This document shows positions 17,473 to 26,052 of a stretch of 32,464 nucleotides of DNA, piece by piece. The translations under genes and the position numbers were made by a program. The notes under the pieces were generated by a model that did not search any database, was not told the DNA's origin, and saw only the letters and a list, made by a program, of their open reading frames with translations. How positions within the stretch are numbered: the stretch's first letter is position 1; each line of letters begins with the position of its first letter. Source of the DNA: Globomyces pollinis-pini (Eukaryota > Chytridiomycota > Chytridiomycetes > Rhizophydiales > Globomycetaceae); contig MU621287.1 in assembly GCA_025399215.1 (NCBI GenBank), forward strand, positions 1-32,464. The letters are read 5' to 3'.

Positions 17473-19474
17473 ATGCCCCATTCCAAACAAGGTCAATCAT
17501 CATCGAAACTCATTGGAAGATCAAGATGCAGGTTGAGAGTATGTTTAAAACTACTTCTGGCGAGTTTATTATTAATCTCAAGTTTGTTTATAACCATCAT
17601 TTCAAATCAAAATTCACTTCAAGTAACCATCAATGCATATCTTGAAAACAAACTTGTATATAACAAATCAAAACCTTTTTTGTCGAATCATTTCCCATTT
17701 GGGATGATGGATTCAATAATTCCTGTATCACAAGATGATTACAATGCAAATATTTCTAAAGATAAACATTCATCAATGATGAGTTTCAATGTAGAGCTAG
17801 AACATTATGGAATTTGGAAAAGTTCAATTCAAATACCAACACTTCCAGTTAGATTGGATGAAAGTAAGGTTGCTATGGTGACTTATTACGCACCTCAAAA
17901 GAATAGAGTAATTGAAAAATTGTTAACTAGAATTAGAATCATTTAATTTACTATAGTGATGATTTGTATTTACAAACAGCACGTAAAACCATGGCAAATA
18001 TTGCAAATTATTCTCATCATCATGGAATTCCATTTTTTTTTAGGAACAACCATATGGTGGATACAACCACAAAGGCAGCTTATTGGGGTAAAATGGATGT
18101 GATTGAACATTACTTGAATGCTGGATTTGAATGGGTGATTTGGACAGATATTGATGTATTATTTATCAACTTTAATCAATCGCTTGTTGATTTATGGTTA
18201 AAAAACGCTTCTGATCAACATTCTTTGGCTTTTGTGTTGGAATGTGCTAAGGATAGTCCAGTGAGGTTTGGACCAGTTAGAAGTGGGTTTTTCGCTGTCC
18301 GGAATTCACCTGATGGTTATACGTTTTTAAAGGCTTGGAGGGATATGTTCAGTCAATATCGATTTAAACCAAACCCGGAGCAGACTGCTTTGGAAGATAT
18401 GGTTCAAGTTCCTCAATGGAAAAACATGTCGTTTATATCTCCACCAGATGGTATACACACCTATCCAGACTGTTATGAAGAGTATGATAAGAATCCAATT
18501 AGTATCCATTTCCCAGGAACGATGAAAAATCGAGTTGACCGTTATTGGGATAAATTAGGATTCACAAATCAACAAGATTTTGATATTATATTTGAAACTT
18601 CAACTCCAGCTAAACCTGCGTCTACCAAAGATGAATGTTTTGGTTTAGTATGTGTGAAAAGTGAAGGAGACCTTCGTCATTACCTTACAAAACCGAAGAA
18701 TCGAGATGATATGCTGACAATAATCAATCGTGGTAACCAACTTGGGTTTGGATTTGCTTATGTACTCGTATCTGATTTCGTATCCAAATCATACAAAACC
18801 ATTTCAAATATATTGAAAACAATTGGAATCAATTATTCAACAGTTTTCAAGTTTAATAAGGAAGAAGGTAGAATAAATAGATGGAATCAAAAATACCCTA
18901 CGTTTGCCAAAAGGTATTTAGTTATTTACTGAACGTTAGTGATGATGATGAACGGAAAATTGAACATTTGTTGATAATGAAACATGCGTTTATGGAAGCA
19001 CATACAAGTGCGTTGATAATAGAGGAGTACACTGATTGGAGTATGTCGGCATCAACACTGTTAAATTGGTTGATACCAACCTTACCACCAGGTAATGAAA
19101 TTGCAAATATCAACCAATAATTAGATTGGGATTATATCACTCTATATAGTGACCCAGAAGTTGAAATGGAGAAATCGTTACATCCATCATTGATGAAAAT
19201 CAAACCTAATCAATCTATAAAACTATCAAATATTGCATATGCTGTGTCATCAAAAGCTATTAAGCAAATCTTAGTGGACGCATATTCTTCTGGAACATCG
19301 TTGGAGGTATTGATTTCAGAATACATTCAAAAAGGGACTTTTAACGCGTTCATGTTGTCATCGTTGATTGTAGATGATATGCGAAATGGTTCCATGGCAA
19401 CAGATGAAGCCATATCTTTGTATAAAAGTCGCCTTGACTTTTCTATTTATGAGAGTATAAAGAATACTTTATAG
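17473..19474 (+). CDS. Two-domain glycosyltransferase: GT34-like plus GT25-like, type II membrane protein
   Basis: Model: join 17473-17921, 17957-18913, 18940-19091 and 19125-19474; introns of 35, 26 and 33 nt; 635 residues. An N-terminal anchor (about residues 23-45, CLKLLLASLLLISSLFITII) predicts a Golgi type II protein. The first domain runs from VAMVTYYAP through RKTMANIANYSHHHGIPFFF, FEWVIWTDIDVLFIN (a DxD at Asp214/Asp216), GFFAVRNSPDG and HFPGTMKNRVDRYWDKL. This is the GMA12/MNN10-type GT34 plan, which adds galactose or mannose. The second part, from about residue 390, resembles GT25 (procollagen galactosyltransferase or LPS type): SKSYKTISNILKTIGINYST, SALIIEEYTDWSMS and LPPDWDYITLYS. 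The usual EDD metal motif of GT25 is replaced by EEY, so this domain may be inactive or altered. All three introns are needed to join the frames. Confidence 0.75.
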
Positions 19475-19639
19475 AATTTAATAAACAGAGATTACAGTTC
19501 AAGTTCTTCAATCTACCATTAATTCTACTCATTTAAAAACACTGTTCCTAGTTCATCTCCAAACTTTTCAGGAGTTGCATGTATCAGGCGGTCAACCAAA
19601 GGGGTAAATGGAAAAATTAAAAGATTTCCCCTCAACTCT

Positions 19640-19646
19640 TATAAAA
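19640..19646 (+). promoter_or_regulatory. TATA box of the hydroxyacid dehydrogenase gene
   Basis: TATAAAA lies 36 nt upstream of the start codon at 19676. Confidence 0.5.
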
Positions 19647-19675
19647 CCCAACGAGAAACTCAAGGTTGATCCAAG

Positions 19676-20548
19676 ATGCAAGTAGGATTTATCGGATTAG
19701 GAAGTATGGGAGTAGAAATTGCCAAAAATCTTCAATCAAAACATCATCTCAAAGTACATAATCGTACAAAATCAAAAGCATCAGAATTAATTGAAATGGG
19801 ATCTGAATTTCTATCAATCCCGGATTTAACTCAATCCTGTGATTTAATATTCTCAATGTTATTCGATGATGCTTGTTTGGAAACAACTTTTAAAGAAATT
19901 TGTAAGGTTGGAAAATCAAATTTGATTTTTATGGATTTGTCTACTTGTGGACCGGAAACTACAGATCGAATGTACAACCTTGCTAAAGAGTATGGAATTA
20001 CTTATTTGGCCGGTCCAGTTTTTGGACGACCGGATGCAGCTAGATCTAAAATGTTGGTTAATTTAGTTGCTGGTGATGTAAATGCTAAAAAGGTAGTGAT
20101 GCCATACTTGAAATTAATTGGGAGAAAAGTGATTGATGTGGGTGATGATCCAAGTAAGGCGAATGTGTGTAAATTGATTGGTAATTTTATGATTGCCAGT
20201 CAGATTGAGGTTTTGGCTGAAGCGCATTCGATGGCAGAGAAATGCGGGATTAATCGCGGGTATGTGATGGATTTTGTGGAGTCTATGATGCCTGGTCGAG
20301 TCATTGAAGGATATGGTGCTAGGATTAAGGCAAAAGATTATCAAATCAAAGAAAATCAAGCAGGATTTGGAGTTAATGGTGGTTTGAAGGATGTAGGATT
20401 GATGAAAAATTTGGCTTCAACGCATGATATTCATATGCCCATGTTAGATATTATGTTGTCCCATCTGTCAAAAGTGGATAAGAAGGATTTAGACTGGTCT
20501 TCATTGGCAGAGAGCGTTGAACAACAAGGTTTCAGTAAATCGCAATAA
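19676..20548 (+). CDS. Beta-hydroxyacid dehydrogenase (3-hydroxyisobutyrate dehydrogenase / GLYR family)
   Basis: Single-exon, 290 residues, full family length. It is an NAD(P)-dependent oxidoreductase acting on small 3-hydroxyacids. Rossmann motif GFIGLGSMG lies at residues 4-12, and the substrate block FMDLSTCGPETT sits near residue 90. Next comes YLAGPVFGRPDAARSKML, then the helix with catalytic Lys166 (VCKLIGNFMIAS). The C-terminal helical domain ends with GFGVNGGLKDVGLMKNLA, typical of the 6-phosphogluconate dehydrogenase-like C-domain. The exact substrate (3-hydroxyisobutyrate, glyoxylate/succinic semialdehyde or another) cannot be decided. No mitochondrial presequence is apparent, as the Rossmann strand starts at residue 2, so a cytosolic location is likely. 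It is convergent with V-ATPase c. Confidence 0.88.
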   Translation: MQVGFIGLGSMGVEIAKNLQSKHHLKVHNRTKSKASELIEMGSEFLSIPDLTQSCDLIFSMLFDDACLETTFKEICKVGKSNLIFMDLSTCGPETTDRMYNLAKEYGITYLAGPVFGRPDAARSKMLVNLVAGDVNAKKVVMPYLKLIGRKVIDVGDDPSKANVCKLIGNFMIASQIEVLAEAHSMAEKCGINRGYVMDFVESMMPGRVIEGYGARIKAKDYQIKENQAGFGVNGGLKDVGLMKNLASTHDIHMPMLDIMLSHLSKVDKKDLDWSSLAESVEQQGFSKSQ

Positions 20549-20765
20549 AAAACAAGTCATATTCATGTTTAAGAGGTTCACAGATAGTTGAGAGACTCTA
20601 TGATCCATTTCTAATTACTAAAATTCTGATCTAACTAAATCCTGAAAAAAAATCTAGAACGAATTGAATATTTTGTTATTCAGAAATTCCAAAACCGTTG
20701 GGGATATTGATTTTATATATTAAACGACTACCACTAAAAGGTGAGACAACAATCAAATATACCAA

Positions 20766-21424
20766 TCAAGCAGAGCAATTACTAGTAGCTTTAGTATTCA
20801 AAATAAGTGAGACTAATTATCAATAAAGATTAAAAAATTAAATACCAATCAATCCATAAAGTCCAAGTACTTCAGCAAAAATAAGAATTAACACCATTCC
20901 TACAAATAGTTTTGGTTGATATAGGTAAGAGCGTACACCAGCATCACCAACAAGACCGATAGCAAAACCAGCGGCGAGACCTGAGAAACCAGTTGCTAAA
21001 CCAGCTGCAAGGTGAACACAACCAGCATATAATGAGTAATCTCTTGCAGGGTTCAAGTCATTTGCTATCAATACTGCAACTACTAGACCATAGACTCCAA
21101 CGATACCTAGAGATTAATAAGAATAGAACAATACCTAGGGATGAATAAAGTGAATCCAGGTACCTAAAGATGAGTTATGATGAGATACCAGCCATGACCA
21201 CAGGGATCAAAGACTTCATCATTCTAAGATATTAAAGATGAATAAGAATACAATTCTGGTTTAACTTGACCTAAACCAGCAATACCAATGCCAGACTTTG
21301 CAGTTCCATAAGCAGCTCCTAAAGCGGAGAAGATCATAGCACAACCAGCACCTGCGAGACCAAGGAAAGGAGCAAAGTAGGGACAACTTTCACCTCCAAG
21401 TGGGGGCAGGGGGGAGAAGGACAT
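20766..21424 (-). CDS. VMA3: V-type ATPase proteolipid subunit c
   Basis: Model: complement of 21252-21424, 21189-21223, 20846-21106 and 20766-20812; 171 residues. It forms the proton-carrying ring of the V-ATPase. Four transmembrane helices match fungal subunit c: [53 protein letters not shown], and [20 protein letters not shown] followed by VGDAGVR, then [20 protein letters not shown] with the proton-binding Glu. Introns: 28 nt (21224-21251), a triple array of 82 nt (21107-21188) and 33 nt (20813-20845). The last intron is needed to reach the true end [15 protein letters not shown]; otherwise the fourth helix would be cut off at GLIGI. It is divergent from the sugar kinase, which carries similar intron arrays. 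Confidence 0.93.
21107..21188 (-). other. Tandem array of three intron-sized units in VMA3
   Basis: In transcript order the 82-nt interval splits into three units. They are 21164-21188 (25 nt, GTATCTCA to CATCTTTAG), 21135-21163 (29 nt, GTACCTGG to TCCCTAG) and 21107-21134 (28 nt, GTATTGTT to TAATCTCTAG). Each abuts the next as AG|GT. The downstream exon also begins with GT. Removing all 82 nt joins MAG to IVGVYGLVV, as the family requires. Units 1 and 3 have their own ATAAC or TTAAT branch-like motif. Confidence 0.85.
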
Positions 21425-21704
21425 GAAAAACAAAATGAAAAGACGCGAAGAGAGTAATGATAGAAGATAATCATAGCCTTTTAGCTAATCTATCAGATGC
21501 TATAGAGTATTAGAAAAAAAGAACAGTAAGGGAAGTAGCAATGAGAATAGTACCTGGTGGTATCACCGGCTGTAATGACTTTTAGCAGCAATAATGACTT
21601 TAATTTGGTTGCTTTTAGTTCATAACTAAAGTGCCAAGTTGTTGGTGAATATTCTATAATTAGGATACAATTTTAATACTAAAAAATATTAAACTTTCTA
21701 CGTT
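21425..21704. other. Region upstream of VMA3
   Basis: The region is 280 bp. It presumably holds the VMA3 promoter and leader, with its A/G-rich tract near the start. I see no clear TATA box or frame. Confidence 0.35.
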
Positions 21705-21960
21705 ATGGATCCAGCGTCCCAGCTTCAATCCATTCAATTAATTAACGACCCAAACGCTCTTATCGAATCTCATGAGAATACTATCTGTCTAGACAATTGT
21801 CATTCATTGCTCAAGTTGAACTCAAAGTTGCTCTTGCTCGCTTATAAATCACTCTATCTTCTCTCCTGTTGATTTAATAAAACCATCTTGCTCATATCCA
21901 TACTTTGCAAATTATTATCTTGTTGAAGTCGCATTGAATTTTACCTTATCTTTTAAATGA
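21705..21960 (+). pseudogene. Short protein-like reading frame broken by a frameshift, abutting the kinase start
   Basis: From ATG 21705 the frame reads MDPASQLQSIQLINDP and stays open for 55 codons to TGA 21870-21872. A second frame then continues with plausible composition (PVDLIKPSCSYPYFANYY) to TGA 21958-21960, which overlaps the kinase start (ATGA). I found no GT-AG intron that connects the two. It could be a small gene with a frameshift or sequence error, a pseudogene, or an upstream ORF of the kinase. The family is not recognised. Confidence 0.35.
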
Positions 21961-23561
21961 GAAAAACCCCAAATACTTCAGTCCCTATCACTCAAACTAG
22001 AGAAATCTTGGTCATTGGTACGGAAATAGGTTAATCGTAGGACTTAATCCTGCTTTTCAATCGACCCTGCATTTTAATTCCTTTAAGGTTGGGAAAGTGA
22101 ATCGGGCCAGTAGGAAATGTAACTCGGTTGGTGGAAAAGGTTCATTGTCTTCTCTCTCATCTATTAGGTTTTTATTTCCTCTAATATATCTTAGGTATCT
22201 TATTATCATTAATTTGTCTTTAGGTGATGTTGGTGAACTAATCTATCTTAGGTAACATTTAACACTCATTTATTATATAGGTCAGAACTTTGCTATTGCT
22301 TGCTCTCAGTACGGCGAAGCTGATAAAATCACTATTCTTCAAGCTTTAGGTGGAATGACTGGGAGATGTATTCAAGATTACTTGGATGAACTTCACCTAG
22401 AACATGTTACTGGTATTATTTAATGTTAACCTCTTAGGTTTTTTAATATCTTTATTAATATTTAGGTATTTGATGATGTATTTATCCTCAAGTCCCTATT
22501 TCAAAAACCACAAGAACATGTACCACAGTACTTGACAAATCAACAGGAGAAACTTCCGAACTGATAGTAAAACTTGAATCTTAACGAATAGGAACCCGCT
22601 GGTAGAGTTGAAATATCAGAAAAGCAAATCATTGAACAAACTGCAAAACAACTCATTACAAATTCACCAAAATTAGAAGCAATAGCACTATGTGGTATAC
22701 AATAATACTAACATCAAGGTACACTACCACCTGGTCTTAATGGTTCAACATATTCTTTTATTACACAACTCAAACCGCAAAACTGTGTGGTACTTCTTGA
22801 TGCTTTCCAAAACATTGAATGTCTCAGTTCAGGAAAAGTCAACATTCTAAAGATTAATTCGGAAGAAAGCCGTAAATTGACTGGATATTAGTATAAATGT
22901 CTATTTTGATGATTAGTGATGATTCCGTTACTTTGGTAGATGTGGGTAAAACGATTTTAAGGAATTATAAGTTGCCAATACTGGCCATTACTGATGGTCC
23001 TTCTGTGTAAGTCATCACCTTTTTTCATTTATAAAGGTATTTCCTTTAAAGTTAACTATAGGTAACATATCATTCCATTTTTTAACTTTAAGTGCATTAT
23101 TATTCGAATTAGTACCGATAACAGATAATCAACCCAGACAGATCAAAGTCACTCGGTATCATCTCCCAGCATTGGATGTAACACTACGAGATCTAGAAAT
23201 CCCACAATCACCCTCTTCACAAGCATCTTCACTTCCTGAAGCTACCGGCGAAGCCTTCCAACCTCGAGTCGGATCTACTGCAACACTCTCAACTCTCGGA
23301 TTGGGCAGTAACGACCTGCTCCTCAACCCTCTCGGTGCTGGTGACACATGTTCAGCAATTTTCCTACTCGAATACTTGGATACACGAGTATGATAAATAT
23401 TTAATAATATGTAGAATGCAGCTTTGGCATTCAAACATGGACTTGCTGCTGCATCCGCTTCCTGTTTGATGATTGATACCACATCTCATTTCGATATTCC
23501 TGTGAAAGATGCCATATTTGATCAAATCAATACTGAATTCGTCATTATTGATTATGATTAA
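21957..23561 (+). CDS. PfkB-family sugar-phosphate kinase (1-phosphofructokinase / tagatose-6-phosphate kinase type)
   Basis: Nine exons: 21957-22017, 22041-22139, 22281-22412, 22493-22566, 22592-22694, 22719-22890, 22917-23006, 23093-23387 and 23415-23561; 390 residues. It is a cytosolic ATP-dependent kinase of the ribokinase fold. Motifs: ILVIGLNPAFQSTLHF, VNRASRKCNSVGGKGQNFA (substrate GG motif), TRTCTTVLDKSTGETSELIE, LCGTLPPG, LAITDGPSVALL, and signature 2 NPLGAGDTCSAIFLLEYL with catalytic Asp328. This combination is that of the FruK/LacC branch, common in bacteria. A low-complexity insert of about 40 residues (around 280-318) is rich in Ser, Pro and Leu and precedes signature 2. Single introns are 23, 25, 24, 26 and 27 nt. 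Three positions instead hold tandem arrays of five, three and three intron-like units. Every junction was fixed by protein motif continuity. Confidence 0.88.
22140..22280 (+). other. Tandem array of five intron-sized units in the sugar kinase
   Basis: The units are 22140-22167 (28 nt), 22168-22194 (27), 22195-22223 (29), 22224-22251 (28) and 22252-22280 (29). Each starts GT and ends AG, and they meet as AG|GT with no bases between. Units 2-5 carry CTAAT, TTAAT, CTAAT and TTAAC branch-like motifs. Removing all 141 nt turns GGAAAAG plus GTCAG into GGKGQNFA, the conserved substrate motif. Confidence 0.88.
22413..22492 (+). other. Tandem array of three intron-sized units in the sugar kinase
   Basis: The units are 22413-22437 (25 nt), 22438-22465 (28) and 22466-22492 (27). 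The first two end TTAG and are followed at once by GT. The third ends CAAG. Units 1 and 2 contain TTAAC and TTAAT. Removal of the 80 nt gives EHVTVPISKTTRTCTT, as expected for this kinase branch. Confidence 0.85.
23007..23092 (+). other. Tandem array of three intron-sized units in the sugar kinase
   Basis: The units are 23007-23036 (30 nt), 23037-23061 (25) and 23062-23092 (31), meeting as AG|GT. Units 2 and 3 contain TTAAC close to the 3' end. Removal of the 86 nt joins DGPSV to ALLFEL in frame. Confidence 0.85.
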
Positions 23562-23642
23562 TTCTAATATACATTTTTGTTTTTCCTTTGTTTATATCAG
23601 GGTCTGTGAGTGTTTTTCGACACGTGTTTGATTCTAACCTAG

Positions 23643-23873
23643 TGCAAAGATAATAAACAAACAACTCAAGATACCTTCATACTATTAACCCTATATACGA
23701 TAGTATTATTGGATATATCAGATTCGACAAACAGGTTACAGATCCGAAAATACAAAATCAAATGGGGAATACCAAAACACCAAAGTTTAGTTTATCCATT
23801 TCATACTCATAAAGAAGAAAAAAAAACATTGAATCCGATTGATTTCAAATTTATTCTAAAAAAAAGTCTATAG
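23643..23873 (+). CDS. Possible small gene or 3' exon downstream of the kinase
   Basis: A 76-codon frame without an ATG begins after a TAG and ends at 23871-23873. Its second half is basic and protein-like (NRLQIRKYKIKWGIPKHQSL). The nearest upstream ATG overlaps the kinase stop codon. That ATG frame can join it in frame by a 17-nt (23626-23642) or 41-nt (23602-23642) candidate intron ending CTAACCTAG. It could equally be chance. The family is not recognised. Confidence 0.25.
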   Translation, partial: CKDNKQTTQDTFILLTLYTIVLLDISDSTNRLQIRKYKIKWGIPKHQSLVYPFHTHKEEKKTLNPIDFKFILKKSL

Positions 23874-23912
23874 TAAAACTATGAACAGAGCAAATGACAA
23901 ATTACGTCCAAA

Positions 23913-24152
23913 TTAATTGAGTAAATGTAATTTATGAGAATGAGACAAGATAAAAGTAGAACAAATAACGGTTACAAGAATGACAGACATGATAGATTGA
24001 TTTAATACAGATTGATTACTAGCTTGACATAAAGCAATGAAACCAGTTGTGAGTGAAGTTAAACCAATACACATTCCATAAATGACACTTTCACCATCTA
24101 CATTGTCTTGATAAAATGAAGCTGAACTGATTTGATTTTGGATTTTAATCAT
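23913..24152 (-). CDS. Small protein with two membrane segments
   Basis: Single-exon frame of 79 residues. A polar N-terminus of about 22 residues (MIKIQNQISSASFYQDN) is followed by two hydrophobic segments (about 24-43 and 54-70) and a short basic end with SHSHKLHLLN. Size and layout resemble small two-helix subunits of ER membrane complexes such as oligosaccharyltransferase subunit OST5, but no residue pattern proves this. It is divergent from the gene at 24228, with 75 bp between the start codons. Confidence 0.5.
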   Translation of the reverse strand: MIKIQNQISSASFYQDNVDGESVIYGMCIGLTSLTTGFIALCQASNQSVLNQSIMSVILVTVICSTFILSHSHKLHLLN

Positions 24153-24227
24153 TTGATTTTTTTGTTAATGAAACTTTTTTTTTGCTTTTTTGTAAAGGTT
24201 GTTGAAGGGATTTTATAGGATTTCGGA

Positions 24228-24410
24228 ATGTGGTGGCGTAAAAGTCTTTCCATACGTCCGTTGATCACGAGTGTGTTTGGCTTGAATGGAATCGCGACAA
24301 TCACCCTAAAAAGCTATGGTAAGATACATCTTATCCATTCATTGATATTCATAGTACCTTGTATTTGTTACTTACTAAAAAGAATCAGTTCCATCTCGTT
24401 TGTTTTTTAA
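24228..24410 (+). CDS. Small basic protein with candidate in-frame intron
   Basis: Read straight through, the frame codes for 60 residues. A 36-nt segment 24319-24354 with a GTAAGAT donor and CATAG acceptor may be an intron; removing it keeps the frame and gives 48 residues. The start (MWWRKSLSIRPLITSVFG) is Arg/Ser-rich and amphipathic like a mitochondrial targeting sequence, and the end is hydrophobic. No family is recognised, and it could be a chance frame. Confidence 0.35.
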   Translation: MWWRKSLSIRPLITSVFGLNGIATITLKSYGKIHLIHSLIFIVPCICYLLKRISSISFVF

Positions 24411-24706
24411 CGTTACCCTCTTTTAACGCCATGAATAGACATCCCGCTTTTTTAATTAATGTCCCCATTTTTAGTGGCATTCATCATGAGATGGAATTTA
24501 TTAGATTAAATAGCATTCTATTCAATCTTACCATGAAAACGTATTTACCACCAAGTTGCTTAATGATACTCAATTGAGTTGTTTCAAATTTCTTTAACAT
24601 TGACAGCCATTCATTTAACAATAAAATACACGATTCAATCTTATCACAAACAACTATAATCAAAATCAATAAATGCAGAATTGAATATATTTTGTCATCA
24701 AAATGC
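24411..24706. other. Intergenic region before FIS1
   Basis: The region is about 300 bp. The open frame on the minus strand (24484-24726) is the out-of-frame read-through of the FIS1 3' end and is not a gene. I see nothing else. Confidence 0.45.
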
Positions 24707-25331
24707 TCATTTTCGTTTACTTCCACCTAGAGCGACAGCAGCAATGGCTCCAACAATGGTAACCAATCCTCCCACAATAGCCATTCCAAACAATCCCTCT
24801 ATATATAAAATCATATCAAGACTCACCTTGTTGTACAGTTTGTTGGATTTGGTCTCGTAATTGAAGTGCTTGCTTATTACTAGGTTCGATTTGTAATAAC
24901 GTTTCGGTATATGAACGAGATTCCTAATTGTTATATATAATGAAGTACTTTGTAATTTCCAAGTTTGAATTCACCTAATGCAAGGTAATATAAACATTCT
25001 CTTCTTCTCGTTGGATTTTCTATGTAAATTTCTGAGTTGATTAAAAGAGAGAGAGAGTTACCATTTAATAAATCAACACCACGACGTTGTTCATTCTTAT
25101 TCAAACTACGTACGAGAGCCCAAGCCAAATTAAATTTGGTTTGTGGAGCTGGATTATTTTCATATTCTTCCAATAAAATCTATTTGGATTAGGTATGATT
25201 TTAAAAGAATGGAATGGAATGTTTTGTAATGAATTGAATGATTGGATTGAGGGTATATGGTGATGCATTACCTTTAAATCAGATGGTAATAAAGGTTCTT
25301 GGGCATCCAGTGCTTGTGGTAATTCTTCCAT
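24707..25331 (-). CDS. FIS1: Mitochondrial fission protein FIS1
   Basis: Model: complement of 25272-25331, 25062-25179, 24949-25031, 24827-24923 and 24707-24798; introns of 92, 30, 25 and 28 nt; 149 residues. FIS1 is a tail-anchored outer-membrane protein of mitochondria and peroxisomes that takes part in recruiting the division machinery. The sequence follows yeast FIS1: [32 protein letters not shown], then [60 protein letters not shown], and a C-terminal anchor [20 protein letters not shown] followed by a basic GGSKRK. The 30-nt intron (25032-25061) has no stop and would otherwise add ten residues between LLN and EIYIENP. The first intron (92 nt) is by far the longest single intron here and is not divisible into AG|GT units. 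Confidence 0.92.
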
Positions 25332-25395
25332 TAGATGTCAAAAATGTTAAAAACAAATCAAAAACACTTGGACCCAAAATAAAGAAAATTATAAT

Positions 25396-26052
25396 TTATT
25401 GAAATTGATTGTTTCGAAGAAAAGATGGTCGACTAGATAAATTCGAAGGGACTATACTAGGACTTTGCATGGATCTAGGACTATCAAAACTTTTAGCAAA
25501 GTTATAAAATGAATCTTGACTACTACTTGATCCATTCACTTCTATAATAGAATTTAATTTTCGATGATTGAATTGAGGTGAAGGTGGTTGATACTTTTTA
25601 CCAAAACAACATCGATAACAACATATTAGTATTGGTAATAGTAATATAGCTCCTACAATTCCTAATATCACTCTAATATTTTCATCTGATGAATTTTGTT
25701 CAGATGATGTTGTAGTTTCAGTTGAAGTGGAAGTTGAAGTTGATATTGAAGTTGATGTCCTAGTAGTAGTGATTGTTGTAACAGTTTTTGTAGGACTACA
25801 AGACAAAAATACTTGATTGACGGTATCATATGGAGCACAGAAAGAAGCAGGGAAAGGTAATACAGAATTCAAAGAAGGACAAACACAATATTTCTGTAAA
25901 TAAGACAAGTTAAAGGCAGGATGAGTGATGATAAAGGATTGACAAGTTTGACCACTTTTGTACGTTTTAATAGGATTCGAACAGCTCGGATTGCTTGCTT
26001 GTCCCAAGACAATTGTCGCTACTAAAATAATTTGAATTAAAATTGAATTCAT
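25396..26052 (-). CDS. Single-pass membrane protein with six-cysteine ectodomain (short paralogue)
   Basis: Single exon, 218 residues. Signal peptide 1 to about 19 (MNSILIQIILVATIVLGQA). The ectodomain has six Cys at 24, 37, 56, 58, 72 and 85, with FNLSYLQKYCVC between the second and fourth. A Thr/Ser-rich stalk (about 88-126) looks O-glycosylated. The transmembrane helix is at about 127-148 (VILGIVGAILLLPILI), followed by Cys residues that might be palmitoylated (CCYRCCFG). The cytoplasmic tail is Ser/Pro-rich. The stalk DNA is a simple repeat of GAAGTTGAAGTTG type. The adjacent gene encodes a larger protein with the same ectodomain. The plan suggests a cell-surface sensor or adhesin. No known family is recognised. 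Confidence 0.75.
   Translation of the reverse strand: MNSILIQIILVATIVLGQASNPSCSNPIKTYKSGQTCQSFIITHPAFNLSYLQKYCVCPSLNSVLPFPASFCAPYDTVNQVFLSCSPTKTVTTITTTRTSTSISTSTSTSTETTTSSEQNSSDENIRVILGIVGAILLLPILICCYRCCFGKKYQPPSPQFNHRKLNSIIEVNGSSSSQDSFYNFAKSFDSPRSMQSPSIVPSNLSSRPSFLRNNQFQ

Noticed and set aside
22140..22280. CRISPR-like or minisatellite repeat
   Set aside because: The periodicity is in splice-site dinucleotides and length only. The unit sequences are not repeats of each other.
23159..23482. 107-codon minus-strand frame and 73-codon plus frame
   Set aside because: The plus frame is exon 8 of the kinase. The minus frame is its shadow in a locally GC-richer stretch.
25180..25271. 92-nt FIS1 intron as a possible intron array
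   Set aside because: It contains no internal AG|GT junctions, so it is treated as one long intron.
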